Below, piece after piece: positions 1 to 7,781 of a stretch of 18,525 bases of DNA. The stretch covers positions 1-18,525 of the forward strand of contig CAOMHR010000011.1 of the NCBI GenBank assembly GCA_948482865.1, given 5' to 3'. Position 1 is the first letter of the stretch. Every line of letters starts with the position of its first letter. Both the position numbers and the translations under genes were made by a program. The notes beneath the pieces are model-generated. The model searched no databases. It saw nothing but the letters and a program-made list of their open reading frames with translations, and was not told the DNA's origin. The stretch comes from Christensenellaceae bacterium. GTDB lineage: Bacteria; Bacillota; Clostridia; Christensenellales; Borkfalkiaceae.

Positions 1-3
1 TTT

Positions 4-49
4 ACAACTGCCGCGCGGACTTTTTGAAGTCCGCGCGGCAGTTGTTTTT
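4..49 (+). terminator. Intrinsic terminator of the upstream gene
   Basis: A near-perfect inverted repeat (4-22 with 27-45, four-base loop) is followed by a five-T run at 45-49. It would end a rightward transcript that enters from outside the window. The gene it serves is not visible. Confidence 0.85.
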
Positions 50-120
50 CTGGGTATATTTGATAATTGCGGTAAAAAACCTTGTGCGGAATTTTCAAAA
101 TAAAATTTAATATTAAGTAA

Positions 121-149
121 TTGCAATTAGCTTATAAAAGTATCATAAT
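121..149 (+). promoter_or_regulatory. Possible sigma-A promoter for the MATE gene
   Basis: TTGCAA at 121-126 and CATAAT at 144-149 are separated by 17 bases, a good housekeeping-promoter spacing. The predicted transcription start (about 155-157) would fall on the ATG at 157, giving a leaderless or nearly leaderless mRNA. This is only a sequence match, in an AT-rich stretch where chance matches are common. Confidence 0.3.
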
Positions 150-156
150 AAGCCGT

Positions 157-1566
157 ATGACAAAAGGTAAAACAGTAAACTTAACAAGCGGCAACGTATG
201 GAAGCAGATGCTATTGTATTCGCTGCCCTTATTCGGAAGCGCGTTGGTGCAGCAGTTGTATTCCCTTGCCGACCTTCTGGTGGTGGGCAATTTTGCGGAA
301 GAAGGCGCGCTTGCCATTGACGCGATAGGCAACGCTACCGTAATAATAAATATTCTGCTTGCTTTTGCGCTGGGTGCAAACGGGGGCTGTTCGGTAATAA
401 TAGCAAAGTACTTCGGCGGGAACGCCAATAAAAAAGTGCGCGAAACTTTCAATACCGCGCTTATAGCGTTTTCCGCGTTCTGCTTTCTTATTATGGCGGT
501 GGGGTTCGGTTTCGGCGGGCTGTCGTTAAAAGCGCTGGACGTTTCGCAGTCTTATTACGGCGATTGTTTCGAATACCTTTATATTTACATAGGTTCGCTG
601 CCGTTCGTGTTTTTGTACAATCTCGGTTGCGGAATCTGCTCCGCGCTCGGCGACAGTAAAACGCCCTTTATTTTCCTTGTAATATCGTCCGTGCTGAACG
701 TGGGGCTTGATTTACTGTTTGTGTGCGTACTGCACCTTGACGTTGCGGGCGCGGCGTGGGCGACTTTCATTTCGCAGGTGATAGCGTGCGGCGCCACGTT
801 TTACGTGCTTATGCGCAAAATGCGTTCGGTAACAACGGAAGAGAAGCCAAAATATTTCGATAAACAAATTTTGAAAGAACTGATTTTTGCGTCCATTCCC
901 ATAATTTTGCAACAGAGCTTTGTTTCGGTGGGGAACTTCTTTGTTATAAAGTGCATAAACGGAATCGGGGAGGACGCCACAACGGGTTTTACCACGGCGT
1001 TCAAACTTATGGTGGTCGGCACTATCAGCATAGTCGCAATGACAAACGGGCTTTCAAACTTTATTTCGCAGAACAAGGCGGTGGGCGAGTACGGGCGCAT
1101 AAAAACAGGCTTTTTGGCGGTGCTGTGTTATACGCTTTTGATTTCGCTGATATTTTTGGCGGTCTTCGTTTCCTGCCCAGAGCCTTTGACAAGGATATTT
1201 ATCCAGAAGGAAAAACTGACTGACGACGCGCTTAAATACTCGGTGCAGTTTCTTGTTATAGTTTCGTGCTTTCTGCCGGTCGTCTGCGTAAAAATCGTTG
1301 CGGACGGCGCGGTTCGCGGCTGCGGCGGAAATCTTGGCTTTACAATAAGCACGTTTACGGATTTGCTTTTGCGCGTAATTCTGGTCTACGTTTTGGTGGG
1401 CGCAGGCTGGGGCTTTAAAGGCGTTTGCTGGGCGTGGGCGTTCGGCTGGAGCATAAGTATGTTTATCGCGCTCGCGTTCTGGTATCTGCATGTAAGAAAA
1501 TTCCCTAAAAAGAAAGCCGTATCCGAGCCCGAAGGCACGACGGAAACTACAGGTTTATCTCAATAA
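157..1566 (+). CDS. MATE-family multidrug/organic cation exporter
   Basis: Predicted 469-residue polytopic membrane protein with about 12 hydrophobic helices, the usual length for MATE transporters (450-470). The N-terminus has the pattern typical of Firmicutes MATE proteins: MTKGK..NLTSGNVWKQ, then SLPLFGSALVQQLYSLAD in helix 1. The internal ALGDSKTPF segment matches the conserved loop of the family, and a charged, Lys-rich tail follows the last helix. The family exports drugs, toxins or metabolites using a Na+ or H+ gradient; the substrate cannot be read from sequence. The ATG at 157 was chosen over an in-frame TTG at 121 because family homology starts there. Neither start has a clear Shine-Dalgarno. 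The gene stands alone between two terminators. Confidence 0.9.
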   Translation: MTKGKTVNLTSGNVWKQMLLYSLPLFGSALVQQLYSLADLLVVGNFAEEGALAIDAIGNATVIINILLAFALGANGGCSVIIAKYFGGNANKKVRETFNTALIAFSAFCFLIMAVGFGFGGLSLKALDVSQSYYGDCFEYLYIYIGSLPFVFLYNLGCGICSALGDSKTPFIFLVISSVLNVGLDLLFVCVLHLDVAGAAWATFISQVIACGATFYVLMRKMRSVTTEEKPKYFDKQILKELIFASIPIILQQSFVSVGNFFVIKCINGIGEDATTGFTTAFKLMVVGTISIVAMTNGLSNFISQNKAVGEYGRIKTGFLAVLCYTLLISLIFLAVFVSCPEPLTRIFIQKEKLTDDALKYSVQFLVIVSCFLPVVCVKIVADGAVRGCGGNLGFTISTFTDLLLRVILVYVLVGAGWGFKGVCWAWAFGWSISMFIALAFWYLHVRKFPKKKAVSEPEGTTETTGLSQ

Positions 1567-1572
1567 TTAAAA

Positions 1573-1616
1573 TAATGCGCGCCGACTTTGAAAAGTCGGC
1601 GCGCATTAATGTTTTT
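1573..1616 (+). terminator. Intrinsic terminator after the MATE gene
   Basis: A 16-bp perfect stem (1573-1588 with 1593-1608), loop TGAA, then a T-run at 1612-1616. It begins seven bases after the MATE stop codon. Its stem and loop resemble the terminator at the left edge of the window. Confidence 0.9.
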
Positions 1617-1685
1617 AAGAATAACCGATAATATCTGTACAGCAGGGGGCTGGAAATAATTATAATTAAACCGTAAATACATAAC

Positions 1686-1714
1686 TTGACTTAACGTAAG
1701 TTTTATAGTAAAAT
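1686..1714 (+). promoter_or_regulatory. Sigma-A promoter for lgt
   Basis: TTGACT at 1686-1691 and TAAAAT at 1709-1714 are separated by exactly 17 bases, each matching five of six consensus positions. The predicted start near 1721 leaves a short leader that includes the AGAAGG ribosome-binding site at 1732-1737. Between the MATE terminator and this promoter (1617-1685) I see no other feature. Confidence 0.7.
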
Positions 1715-1745
1715 AAAAGCAGTAAATTTTCAGAAGGTAATTCAA

Positions 1746-2627
1746 ATGCATCCCGATCCTTTATTTACTATTTTCGGCAAAGGGGTATATCTTTACGGTA
1801 TATGTCTTGCTCTTGGAATAGTGGCGTGTTTTGTTTTTCTTTACTTCACGATGAAGAAGAAAAAGTTTAACGACGCTTCAACGGACATGATTATATTCAT
1901 AGGAATTTTCGGTACGGCGTTCGGCATATTCGCCGCAATGCTTTTCCAGTCCGTGTATAACTATATCGACAATCCTTCCGCAGGTTTCCATCTGAGCGGA
2001 ATGACGTTTATCGGCGGTCTTATAGGCGGCGTAGCCAGTTTTCTTGGCGTGTACAACCTGTATATTTACGTTGTTCATCCCAGAACGAAATTCAAATGGC
2101 TGAAACCCGAACTTAACGCAACTCTGACCGACGCGCTTCCCTTTATCCCCATTGCAATAACCATTGCGCACGCGTTCGGACGGTTGGGCTGCTTTTTCGG
2201 CGGCTGCTGTTACGGCAAACCTACCGACGCATGGTACGGTCTGCCCTGCGCGGCGGACTATGCGGGTAACGTTGTCCCCACACAGCTGTTTGAAATGATA
2301 TTTCTGCTGCTTCTGGGCGGCGTTATGGCACTTTTGTATTTCAAGTTTAAGTTCAACTACAATTTTGCCGTGTATGCGATTGCCTACGGTATCTGGCGTT
2401 TTCTTCTGGAATTCGTCCGCGACGACGACAGAGGACAGTTTTTGGGTACGGCTTTGACCCCTTCGCAGTTCTGGTGTATCTTTATGGTGATTTTCGGCGT
2501 AGGTTATGTTTTCCTGCAAATGTTTTTGCTTGCGAAACTTATGAAGCACCCCGAACTTCCCAAACCCGAACAGAATGCGGAAGTTGAAGAGAAAAAGCCC
2601 GAACCCCAATGGGAAAAGGTAGATTAA
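1746..2627 (+). CDS. lgt: Prolipoprotein diacylglyceryl transferase (Lgt-like)
   Basis: Lgt moves a diacylglyceryl group from phosphatidylglycerol to the lipobox cysteine of pre-lipoproteins in the membrane. The 293-residue product has about seven membrane helices. Family signatures are visible: FIGGLIGG (88-95), AFGRLGCFFGGCCYG (143-157, with the essential Arg at 146), PTQLFE (178-183) and WRFLLEFVRDD (217-227, second essential Arg region). An AGAAGG Shine-Dalgarno lies eight bases before the ATG. The C-terminus is a short, charged, Pro/Glu-rich tail (from about 268). Oddity: in E. coli Lgt the loop reads SFHGGLIG and the His (His103) is reported as important; here the same position is Ile89. 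This, and the Cys-rich GCCYG form, fit a Firmicutes subgroup. An Lgt-family protein with altered function remains possible. Confidence 0.85.
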   Translation: MHPDPLFTIFGKGVYLYGICLALGIVACFVFLYFTMKKKKFNDASTDMIIFIGIFGTAFGIFAAMLFQSVYNYIDNPSAGFHLSGMTFIGGLIGGVASFLGVYNLYIYVVHPRTKFKWLKPELNATLTDALPFIPIAITIAHAFGRLGCFFGGCCYGKPTDAWYGLPCAADYAGNVVPTQLFEMIFLLLLGGVMALLYFKFKFNYNFAVYAIAYGIWRFLLEFVRDDDRGQFLGTALTPSQFWCIFMVIFGVGYVFLQMFLLAKLMKHPELPKPEQNAEVEEKKPEPQWEKVD

Positions 2628-2640
2628 ACAAAAATTAATT

Positions 2641-2676
2641 GCGGCGCGGAAATTACTTTCCGCGCCGCTCTATTTT
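2641..2676 (+). terminator. Intrinsic terminator after lgt
   Basis: A 12-bp perfect GC-rich stem (2641-2652 with 2657-2668), loop TTAC, followed by a T-rich tail to 2676. It isolates lgt from the sporulation operon that follows. Confidence 0.85.
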
Positions 2677-2680
2677 ATAC

Positions 2681-2709
2681 GCATAACTTCAAACCGTTTC
2701 CACATACTT
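2681..2709 (+). promoter_or_regulatory. Sigma-G (forespore) type promoter for spoVT
   Basis: GCATA at 2681-2685 and CATACTT at 2703-2709 are 17 bases apart. This fits the sigma-F/sigma-G class (-35 GNATR, -10 CATNNTA) from B. subtilis, where spoVT is transcribed by sigma-G. The start would fall near 2716, about 18 bases before the spoVT ribosome-binding site. No sigma-A promoter is evident in the same gap. The gene for sigma-G itself lies in this window. Confidence 0.6.
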
Positions 2710-2743
2710 TTTTTAAGCGTTTTTGCGTTTTTTAAGGAGAAAT

Positions 2744-3289
2744 ATGAAAGCAACAGGTATAGTAAGAAGAATAGACGAATTGGGAAGAGTGGTTATCCCT
2801 AAGGAAATAAGAAGTACATTAAGGTTAAAGTCGGGCGACCCGCTTGAAATATTCACCGACCGCGACGAACTTATGCTTAAAAAATATTCGCCGATAGCTT
2901 CGCTTGAAAAATTTTCGGAAGGAACGGCAAAATCTTTGAGCGACTTATCGGGACATATCGCGGTAATCTGCGACACGGACGAAGTAATTCACTCGTCCGG
3001 CAGGGGACAGCGTTCGTTTGACGGCAAAAGTCTTTCGGAAAAAATGGAAAAGATTTTGCGGGACAGAAAGTCTTACGTAGCCAATCTTTCCGAAGGCGGC
3101 GATATGATACCCATAACGTCTTCCGACGACAGCGAAATAACCGCGCAGATAATTGTGCCTATCGTCTGCAACGGCGACTGCCTTGGCGCGGTAGCCCTTG
3201 TTTCCTGCGAGCAGGGCGCGAAAATAGAAGCGGGGGCTTGCAAACTGGCGCAGCTCTCCGCAACGATACTTGCAAACCAATTCGAGTAA
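2744..3289 (+). CDS. spoVT: Stage V sporulation transcription regulator SpoVT
   Basis: SpoVT is a forespore DNA-binding protein that tunes sigma-G-dependent genes and spore coat/germination properties. The 181-residue product matches the family length (178 in B. subtilis). It has an N-terminal AbrB/SpoVT swapped-hairpin domain (1-50) with the hallmark GIVRRIDELGRVVIPKEIR, and a GAF-like domain (about 55-181). The ATG at 2744 sits four bases after AAGGAG (2734-2739); an in-frame TTG at 2723 would lack a ribosome site and add residues not found in the family. It is the first gene of a run spoVT, spoVB/yabM-like, yabN-like, the same order as in B. subtilis. A sigma-G-like promoter precedes it. 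Confidence 0.95.
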   Translation: MKATGIVRRIDELGRVVIPKEIRSTLRLKSGDPLEIFTDRDELMLKKYSPIASLEKFSEGTAKSLSDLSGHIAVICDTDEVIHSSGRGQRSFDGKSLSEKMEKILRDRKSYVANLSEGGDMIPITSSDDSEITAQIIVPIVCNGDCLGAVALVSCEQGAKIEAGACKLAQLSATILANQFE

Positions 3290-3295
3290 TTTTCT

Positions 3296-3316
3296 GCCCC
3301 GAAAACTTTTCGGGGC
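3296..3316 (+). promoter_or_regulatory. Small hairpin between spoVT and the SpoVB-like gene
   Basis: A 9-bp perfect stem (3296-3304 with 3308-3316) with a three-base loop lies six bases after the spoVT stop. Only TTTA follows, so as a terminator it is weak. It also buries GGGG (3312-3315), the only purine run near the start codon at 3325. It could reduce read-through or translation of the next gene. Confidence 0.4.
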
Positions 3317-3324
3317 TTTACATA

Positions 3325-4692
3325 ATGTTTTCAAAAAAGCAATCGTTCATAAAGGGCGCGATAATTATATCGTTCGGCGGCTTTGTTTCCAAAATTTTAG
3401 GCGCCGTGTACAGAATACCGCTGACCGCTTTTCTGGGCGGCGAAGGAATGGGGATTTACCAGATGGTCTATCCCCTGTACTGCATTTTACTGACGGTGTC
3501 GGCTTCGGGAATCCCCACCGGCATTGCAAGGCTCATCTCTTCGGGCAACGGCGCGGGGGCGGAAAAGCAGGCGTTTGCGCTGTACGGCACTATTGGCATA
3601 GTCGGCACGTTGCTTATGTACCTTTTTTCCGCGCCGCTTGCGGCGTTACAGGGCGAAGGCGCAATAAATTTATGCTGCGTTATGCTTTGCCCTTCGGTGT
3701 TCTTCGTGTCCGTTCTGTCGGTTGTGCGCGGCTACTTTCAGGGGCGCGGGAATATGTATCCCACGGCTGTTACCGAAATTTCCGAGCAGGTGATAAAGGT
3801 TGCCGTCGGTTGCGCTTTGGCATACGTATTCAGAAACGATATAACCCTTGCCGTCGCTTCAACCCTTTTTGCGGTGACGGTGAGCGAAATAATTTCAACT
3901 GTGATTGCCGTTGTATGGTACTTGAAAAGCAGAGCAAAACAACCCCTTTTCAATGTTGTAAGGGTACCGTATTCCGCAATTATAAAGTACACTATTCCAT
4001 TGACTCTGACCGCCATTGCAATGCCTGCAAGCCAGCTGTTGGAAAGCATTGCGGCTGTGCGCATTTTAAAAGAGATGACAGATAACGCGACCGCGCTGTA
4101 CGGTATTTTTTCGGGCTGTGCGGTGACAATTGTCAATCTGCCCGTTTCGGTAACCTACGGTCTTGCGGCGGCGAGCGTTCCGCAGATAAGCCCGCTTGCG
4201 GAAAAGGGGGACGTTGACGGCGCAAAAGCCAAGGCGTACAAGGCTCTTTTGATAACGCTTGCAATTTCTTTGCCCGCGGCGGTTGTTCTGTTCGCGCTTG
4301 CGCCGCTTGCGGCAAGTCTCATTTTTTCGTCGCTTGCTTCGGAAGAAAAGGCGGTGCTCGTCAGTCTTGTGCGTATTATGGCAGTAAACGCCGTCACTCT
4401 TTCGCTTGTGCAGACTTCGTCCGCGTGTCTTACTGCGCTGGGCAGACCCATAAAAAGCACGGTCACTCAGTGGACCACATGCATATTGCGCGTGGGAATT
4501 ACCGCGCTTTTAATTAAGTATACTTCTCTGTCCATAGAAGGCGCGGCAATCGCGGCAAACTGCAGCTATTTGGTTGCGGCTTTGATAAATATCTGGTATA
4601 TTATTAGAGAAAAAAGCGGCAGGGGTAAAACTTATGAAAATAACTTTGATAGGTTTAGGCACGGACGGGTACGGGCTGACGAAGGGGGCTGA
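3325..4692 (+). CDS. SpoVB/YabM-family polysaccharide or lipid flippase
   Basis: Predicted 455-residue membrane protein of the MOP flippase superfamily (polysaccharide biosynthesis family; relatives SpoVB, YabM, YkvU and MurJ/YtgP of B. subtilis). The N-terminus is diagnostic: KQSFIKGAIIISFGGFVSKI, then LGAVYRIPLTAFLGGEGMG and YQMVYPLYCILL. About 12-14 helices follow. Members move lipid-linked sugars across the membrane; in spore formers they support spore cortex synthesis. Its place between spoVT and a yabN-like gene matches B. subtilis yabM. No convincing Shine-Dalgarno is visible. An upstream in-frame ATG would run into spoVT and was rejected. The last 19 codons overlap the start of the next gene, so the C-terminal tail is unusually basic and probably not conserved. 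Confidence 0.85.
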   Translation: MFSKKQSFIKGAIIISFGGFVSKILGAVYRIPLTAFLGGEGMGIYQMVYPLYCILLTVSASGIPTGIARLISSGNGAGAEKQAFALYGTIGIVGTLLMYLFSAPLAALQGEGAINLCCVMLCPSVFFVSVLSVVRGYFQGRGNMYPTAVTEISEQVIKVAVGCALAYVFRNDITLAVASTLFAVTVSEIISTVIAVVWYLKSRAKQPLFNVVRVPYSAIIKYTIPLTLTAIAMPASQLLESIAAVRILKEMTDNATALYGIFSGCAVTIVNLPVSVTYGLAAASVPQISPLAEKGDVDGAKAKAYKALLITLAISLPAAVVLFALAPLAASLIFSSLASEEKAVLVSLVRIMAVNAVTLSLVQTSSACLTALGRPIKSTVTQWTTCILRVGITALLIKYTSLSIEGAAIAANCSYLVAALINIWYIIREKSGRGKTYENNFDRFRHGRVRADEGG

Positions 4693-6049
4693 ACAGGCTT
4701 TAAAGGCGGCGGGTAAAATTATCGCCCGCACGGCTAAAACGCGATCTTATTCGGCGTTACAAGGGTTTGAAGTTCAGGTTCTCGACAGTCTGTTTGAAAG
4801 CTGCCGCAACTTTGACACTCTGAATAAAAAACTTGCAAAGGCGGTAACGGACGCGGCAAAGACGTCGGACGTCTGCTATTGCGTGGACGGGGCTGTGTGC
4901 GAAGACGAAGCCTGCCGCATAATATCAGCCAAACACAAGGACTGCCGCGTGTTTGAAGGAAGTTCGAAATCGGCGCATGCGGTAACCCTTGCAAAACTCA
5001 AAAGCGCGCAGTATACGGCAATCTCCGCTTACGACGTGGAAAATCTGAAAAGTTGCGCGGCGGCTGCGGTTTACGACGTTGACGGTTATTTTATCGCTAC
5101 AAAAGTTAAACAGGTTCTTTCCGGCTTGTTCGGGGAAGAGACGGATTGTTTTTTCGTGCGCGGCGACGAAGTTTTTAAAATAAAGGTGTATGAAATAGAC
5201 CGTCAGGCAGACTACGACTATTCCTGCGCGGTGGCGGTGGAAGAGAGCGGGTTTCTTAAAAAGGAACGGTACGATTACGCCGACCTTGAAAAAATGATAA
5301 AGCTGCTCCGCGCGCCCGGCGGCTGTCCCTGGGACAGGGCGCAGACCAACGAAAGCATAAAGAGCAATATGATTGAAGAAGCCTACGAGCTTGTGGACGC
5401 GATAGAGCGCGGGGACGATTACGACATAGAAGAAGAGACGGGCGACGTATTGTTGCAGGCGGCTTTTCACGCGGTTATGAAGGAAGAACAGGGCGCGTTC
5501 AACGGAACGGACGCGATAACAAGACTGGTCAAAAAACTTATTTTCCGCCACTCGCACATCTTCGGTAAAGATAAAGCGAAAGACGACGGCGAAGCGTTGG
5601 GCGTATGGGAGAAGAACAAGCGCGAAGAAAAGAGCCAGAAAACTTATTCGGATACTCTTGTCGCCGTTCCTAAAAATATGCCCGCGTGTATGCGCGCCCA
5701 AAAGGCGGGTAAGCGTTCTGCAAAGTGCGGAATGGACTTTTTATCACCGCTGTCCGCGTCTGAAAAACTCGGCGAAGAGATTGCTGAGCTTATCGAAGCG
5801 TGCGTCTCGCAGGATAAAGCCGCTATTGCGGACGAAGCGGGCGACGTGCTGTTTTCGGCGGTAAACGTGTGCCGTCTTGCGGGCGTGGACTGCGAAGAAG
5901 CGCTTCACGGCGCGGTGGATAAATTTATAAACCGCTTTGCCGCGTTTGAAAGGCTTGCGGTTGCGGACGGCGAAAAGTTGGAAGAAATGGATTCTTCGCG
6001 CAGGGACTACTATTGGGCGCTTGCTAAAAATGAACTTAAAAAGCATTAA
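4634..6049 (+). CDS. mazG: YabN-type fusion: tetrapyrrole-methylase-like domain plus MazG NTP pyrophosphohydrolase
   Basis: MazG proteins hydrolyse (d)NTPs to NMP and pyrophosphate. The 471-residue product matches B. subtilis YabN in size and layout. Residues 1-205 form a methylase-like domain; 211-471 hold two MazG repeats. Repeat 1 has GGCPWDRAQT (229-238), then IEEAYELVDAI (247-257) and EETGDVL (267-273). Repeat 2 has GEEIAELIEAC (380-390) and DEAGDVL (400-406). Both acidic metal-binding sets look intact. The methylase half begins IGLGTDGYGLT, without the usual GPGD, and its second SAM loop is poor, so it may be inactive. AGGGG at 4621-4625 is a good ribosome site. The start overlaps the flippase gene by 59 bases, implying translation from one mRNA. 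Confidence 0.93.
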   Translation: MKITLIGLGTDGYGLTKGAEQALKAAGKIIARTAKTRSYSALQGFEVQVLDSLFESCRNFDTLNKKLAKAVTDAAKTSDVCYCVDGAVCEDEACRIISAKHKDCRVFEGSSKSAHAVTLAKLKSAQYTAISAYDVENLKSCAAAAVYDVDGYFIATKVKQVLSGLFGEETDCFFVRGDEVFKIKVYEIDRQADYDYSCAVAVEESGFLKKERYDYADLEKMIKLLRAPGGCPWDRAQTNESIKSNMIEEAYELVDAIERGDDYDIEEETGDVLLQAAFHAVMKEEQGAFNGTDAITRLVKKLIFRHSHIFGKDKAKDDGEALGVWEKNKREEKSQKTYSDTLVAVPKNMPACMRAQKAGKRSAKCGMDFLSPLSASEKLGEEIAELIEACVSQDKAAIADEAGDVLFSAVNVCRLAGVDCEEALHGAVDKFINRFAAFERLAVADGEKLEEMDSSRRDYYWALAKNELKKH

Positions 6050-6971
6050 AATAGGCAAACTACATACTGAAAACAACATCTTTCTGGCGCCGCTCGCTGG
6101 TTACACGAACGCGGTGTTCAGGGAAATGTGTTACGGGCTTGGCGCGGGACTTACTTTTACGGAAATGGTCAGCGCGAAAGGGCTTTATTACGGCAGCGAA
6201 AAGACGCGCGAACTTCTGCACGTCACGGATGGCTACGGCGGGATAAAAGCCTGTCAGATTTTCGGCAACGACCCCGAAATTATGCGGCAGGCGTGCGAAA
6301 GCGAAGCGTTGAAGGACTTTGACCTTGTTGATATAAATATGGGCTGCCCCATGCCCAAAATTTACAACAACGGCGAAGGCAGCGCGCTTTTAAGCGATTT
6401 GCCGCTTGCGGGTAAAATTATTTCTGCCTGTAAAAAGAGCGGCAAAGCGGTGTCTGTAAAATTCCGTATAGGATTGGACGAAAACCGACTTGTTTCGTCA
6501 GAGTTCGCCAGAATGTGCGAAGACTCGGGCGCGGATATGATTTGCGTCCACGGCAGAACGCGGGATAAGATTTATGCGGGCGCGGTAAATTATAACGAGA
6601 TTGCCGCGGCAAAAAATGCGGTAAAAATTCCCGTCATTGCAAACGGCGGGGTGTTCGGCAGTTCAGACGCGGAAAAAATTATGGCAAAAACGGGCGCCGA
6701 CGGGGTGGCGGTGGCGCGCGGCGCAATGTTCGCCCCCTGGATATTCGCAAAAATCTGCGGAAACCCTTTGCCCGACAAAAGGCAGTTTGTTCTAACACAG
6801 CTTGAAAAAACCGAAGAGCTGTACGGCGGGCGTTTTGCCTGCGTGTTTATGCGCAAAATGTGCGCCTTTTATTTAAAGTCGCAAAAGGGCTGTGCGCAAA
6901 TCCGTGCAAAACTGTTCGCCTGCCCCACCTGCGAAGAGCTGAAAGAGCTTATAATGTCGATAGAATTTTAA
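6030..6971 (+). CDS. dusB: tRNA-dihydrouridine synthase, DusB family
   Basis: A flavin enzyme that reduces specific uridines of tRNA to dihydrouridine with NADPH. The 313-residue product is a TIM barrel of normal length followed by a small C-terminal helical domain. Visible signatures: NIFLAPLAGYTNAVFREMC near the N-terminus, DINMGCPMPKI (101-111) with the catalytic Cys106, VKFRIGLDEN (143-152) with the conserved Lys, VHGRTRDKIYAG (173-184), and the FMN phosphate-binding region IANGGVFG (203-210) plus GVAVARGAM (225-233). The ATG at 6030 overlaps the mazG end by 20 bases and has no clear Shine-Dalgarno, suggesting coupling. Homology begins close to this start. It is the last gene of the spoVT run and is followed at once by a strong terminator. 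Confidence 0.92.
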   Translation: MNLKSIKIGKLHTENNIFLAPLAGYTNAVFREMCYGLGAGLTFTEMVSAKGLYYGSEKTRELLHVTDGYGGIKACQIFGNDPEIMRQACESEALKDFDLVDINMGCPMPKIYNNGEGSALLSDLPLAGKIISACKKSGKAVSVKFRIGLDENRLVSSEFARMCEDSGADMICVHGRTRDKIYAGAVNYNEIAAAKNAVKIPVIANGGVFGSSDAEKIMAKTGADGVAVARGAMFAPWIFAKICGNPLPDKRQFVLTQLEKTEELYGGRFACVFMRKMCAFYLKSQKGCAQIRAKLFACPTCEELKELIMSIEF

Positions 6972-7006
6972 ATCCCGCCGCGAAGAATTCGCGGCGGGAT
7001 TTTTTT
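6970..7006 (+). terminator. Intrinsic terminator after dusB
   Basis: A 14-16-bp perfect stem (6970-6984 with 6988-7002), loop GAA, and a T-run at 7000-7006. It starts within the dusB stop codon. The convergent minus-strand gene ends ten bases beyond it, so it may also serve that gene, although the T-run on the minus side is short. Confidence 0.92.
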
Positions 7007-7015
7007 ATTTAAAAG

Positions 7016-7759
7016 TTACCATTTTACAGCCGTCACGCCGTCGTCGCCGTACCGCCAAAAGTTTCCGGGGTTCATAGGTTTTTTATCTGAATAGTAATAT
7101 ATTTTTGCTCCGTATAAATTAATATTTCCGTGATTATCTATTAATATTTCCGCCCAGTTTTTAGCTGTACCTTTGTAAAAAATGTTTTTGAGATTTTCGC
7201 AGCCGTAAAATGCGTAACTGTCTATTTTGGTCACGCCGACGGACATAATTACATTTGTCAGATTTTCGCAACCTGCAAAAGCTAAAACGTTTATTGAAGC
7301 AACGCTGTTAGGTAATGTCATATCGGTTATAATGCTGCAATTTTGGAACGCCGCCGCGCCTATTGAAGTTACAGGTAACCCGTTATATTCGTCTGCAATT
7401 GTAATTTTTGAATCTGTCAGGTTTTCGTATGCCGATATGTAATATGATTTGCAGTCCGCATTAAGATTAAATTTTAGCCCCTTGGTATACTGTAAAATTC
7501 CGCAATTCAAACATACGCCGTCTTCATACTCATGGTTTAAAGCGGGCTTGTGGTTAGCCTTGAAATAACTGCCGCAACTGCATTTGCATAAAGTGTATCC
7601 CGGTGTGTTGCATTTTGGTTTTATTACGTAAAGGATGTAGTTATGGCTGTGGCTTTTACCGTCGTTCTTTTGCGCAGTGAAACTGCATACCGAAAGCGTA
7701 AATATGCAGGCGGTTAAGGCAATTACAACCAAAATTGTGAAAAGGGATTTGCTTTTCAA
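7016..7759 (-). CDS. BspA-like leucine-rich-repeat surface protein
   Basis: A 247-residue exported protein. A short basic N-terminus and hydrophobic helix (about 6-28) form a signal peptide or anchor; LTAC at 15-18 fits a lipobox, but the hydrophobic run continues past it, so lipidation is uncertain. A Cys/His cluster follows (Cys50, 58, 60, 62, 83, 86), resembling the zinc-ribbon-like modules of clostridial BspA proteins. Then come about three LRR_5 repeats (125-195), with units such as VTSIGAAAFQNC and VTKIDSYAFYGCENL. The end (DGVTAVKW) is typical of these proteins. The TTG at 7759 was chosen: AAGGAC lies seven bases upstream, and the longer frame from an ATG at 7822 would translate the terminator-like hairpin. 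The gene is AT-rich compared with its neighbours. Function is probably surface adhesion; the ligand is unknown. Confidence 0.75.
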   Translation of the reverse strand: MKSKSLFTILVVIALTACIFTLSVCSFTAQKNDGKSHSHNYILYVIKPKCNTPGYTLCKCSCGSYFKANHKPALNHEYEDGVCLNCGILQYTKGLKFNLNADCKSYYISAYENLTDSKITIADEYNGLPVTSIGAAAFQNCSIITDMTLPNSVASINVLAFAGCENLTNVIMSVGVTKIDSYAFYGCENLKNIFYKGTAKNWAEILIDNHGNINLYGAKIYYYSDKKPMNPGNFWRYGDDGVTAVKW

Positions 7760-7781
7760 TTTTTTTGTCCTTAGAGTTTTT

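Noticed and set aside
1878..2609. Long minus-strand open frame opposite lgt
   Set aside because: Shadow of lgt; the conserved motifs lie on the plus strand.
3270..4085. Second plus-strand frame inside the SpoVB-like gene
   Set aside because: The product is Arg/His-rich and not membrane-like; the in-phase flippase frame explains the sequence.
4925..5701. Long minus-strand open frame opposite mazG
   Set aside because: It mirrors the codon bias of mazG, has no start signal and no recognisable motif, and mazG itself is certain.
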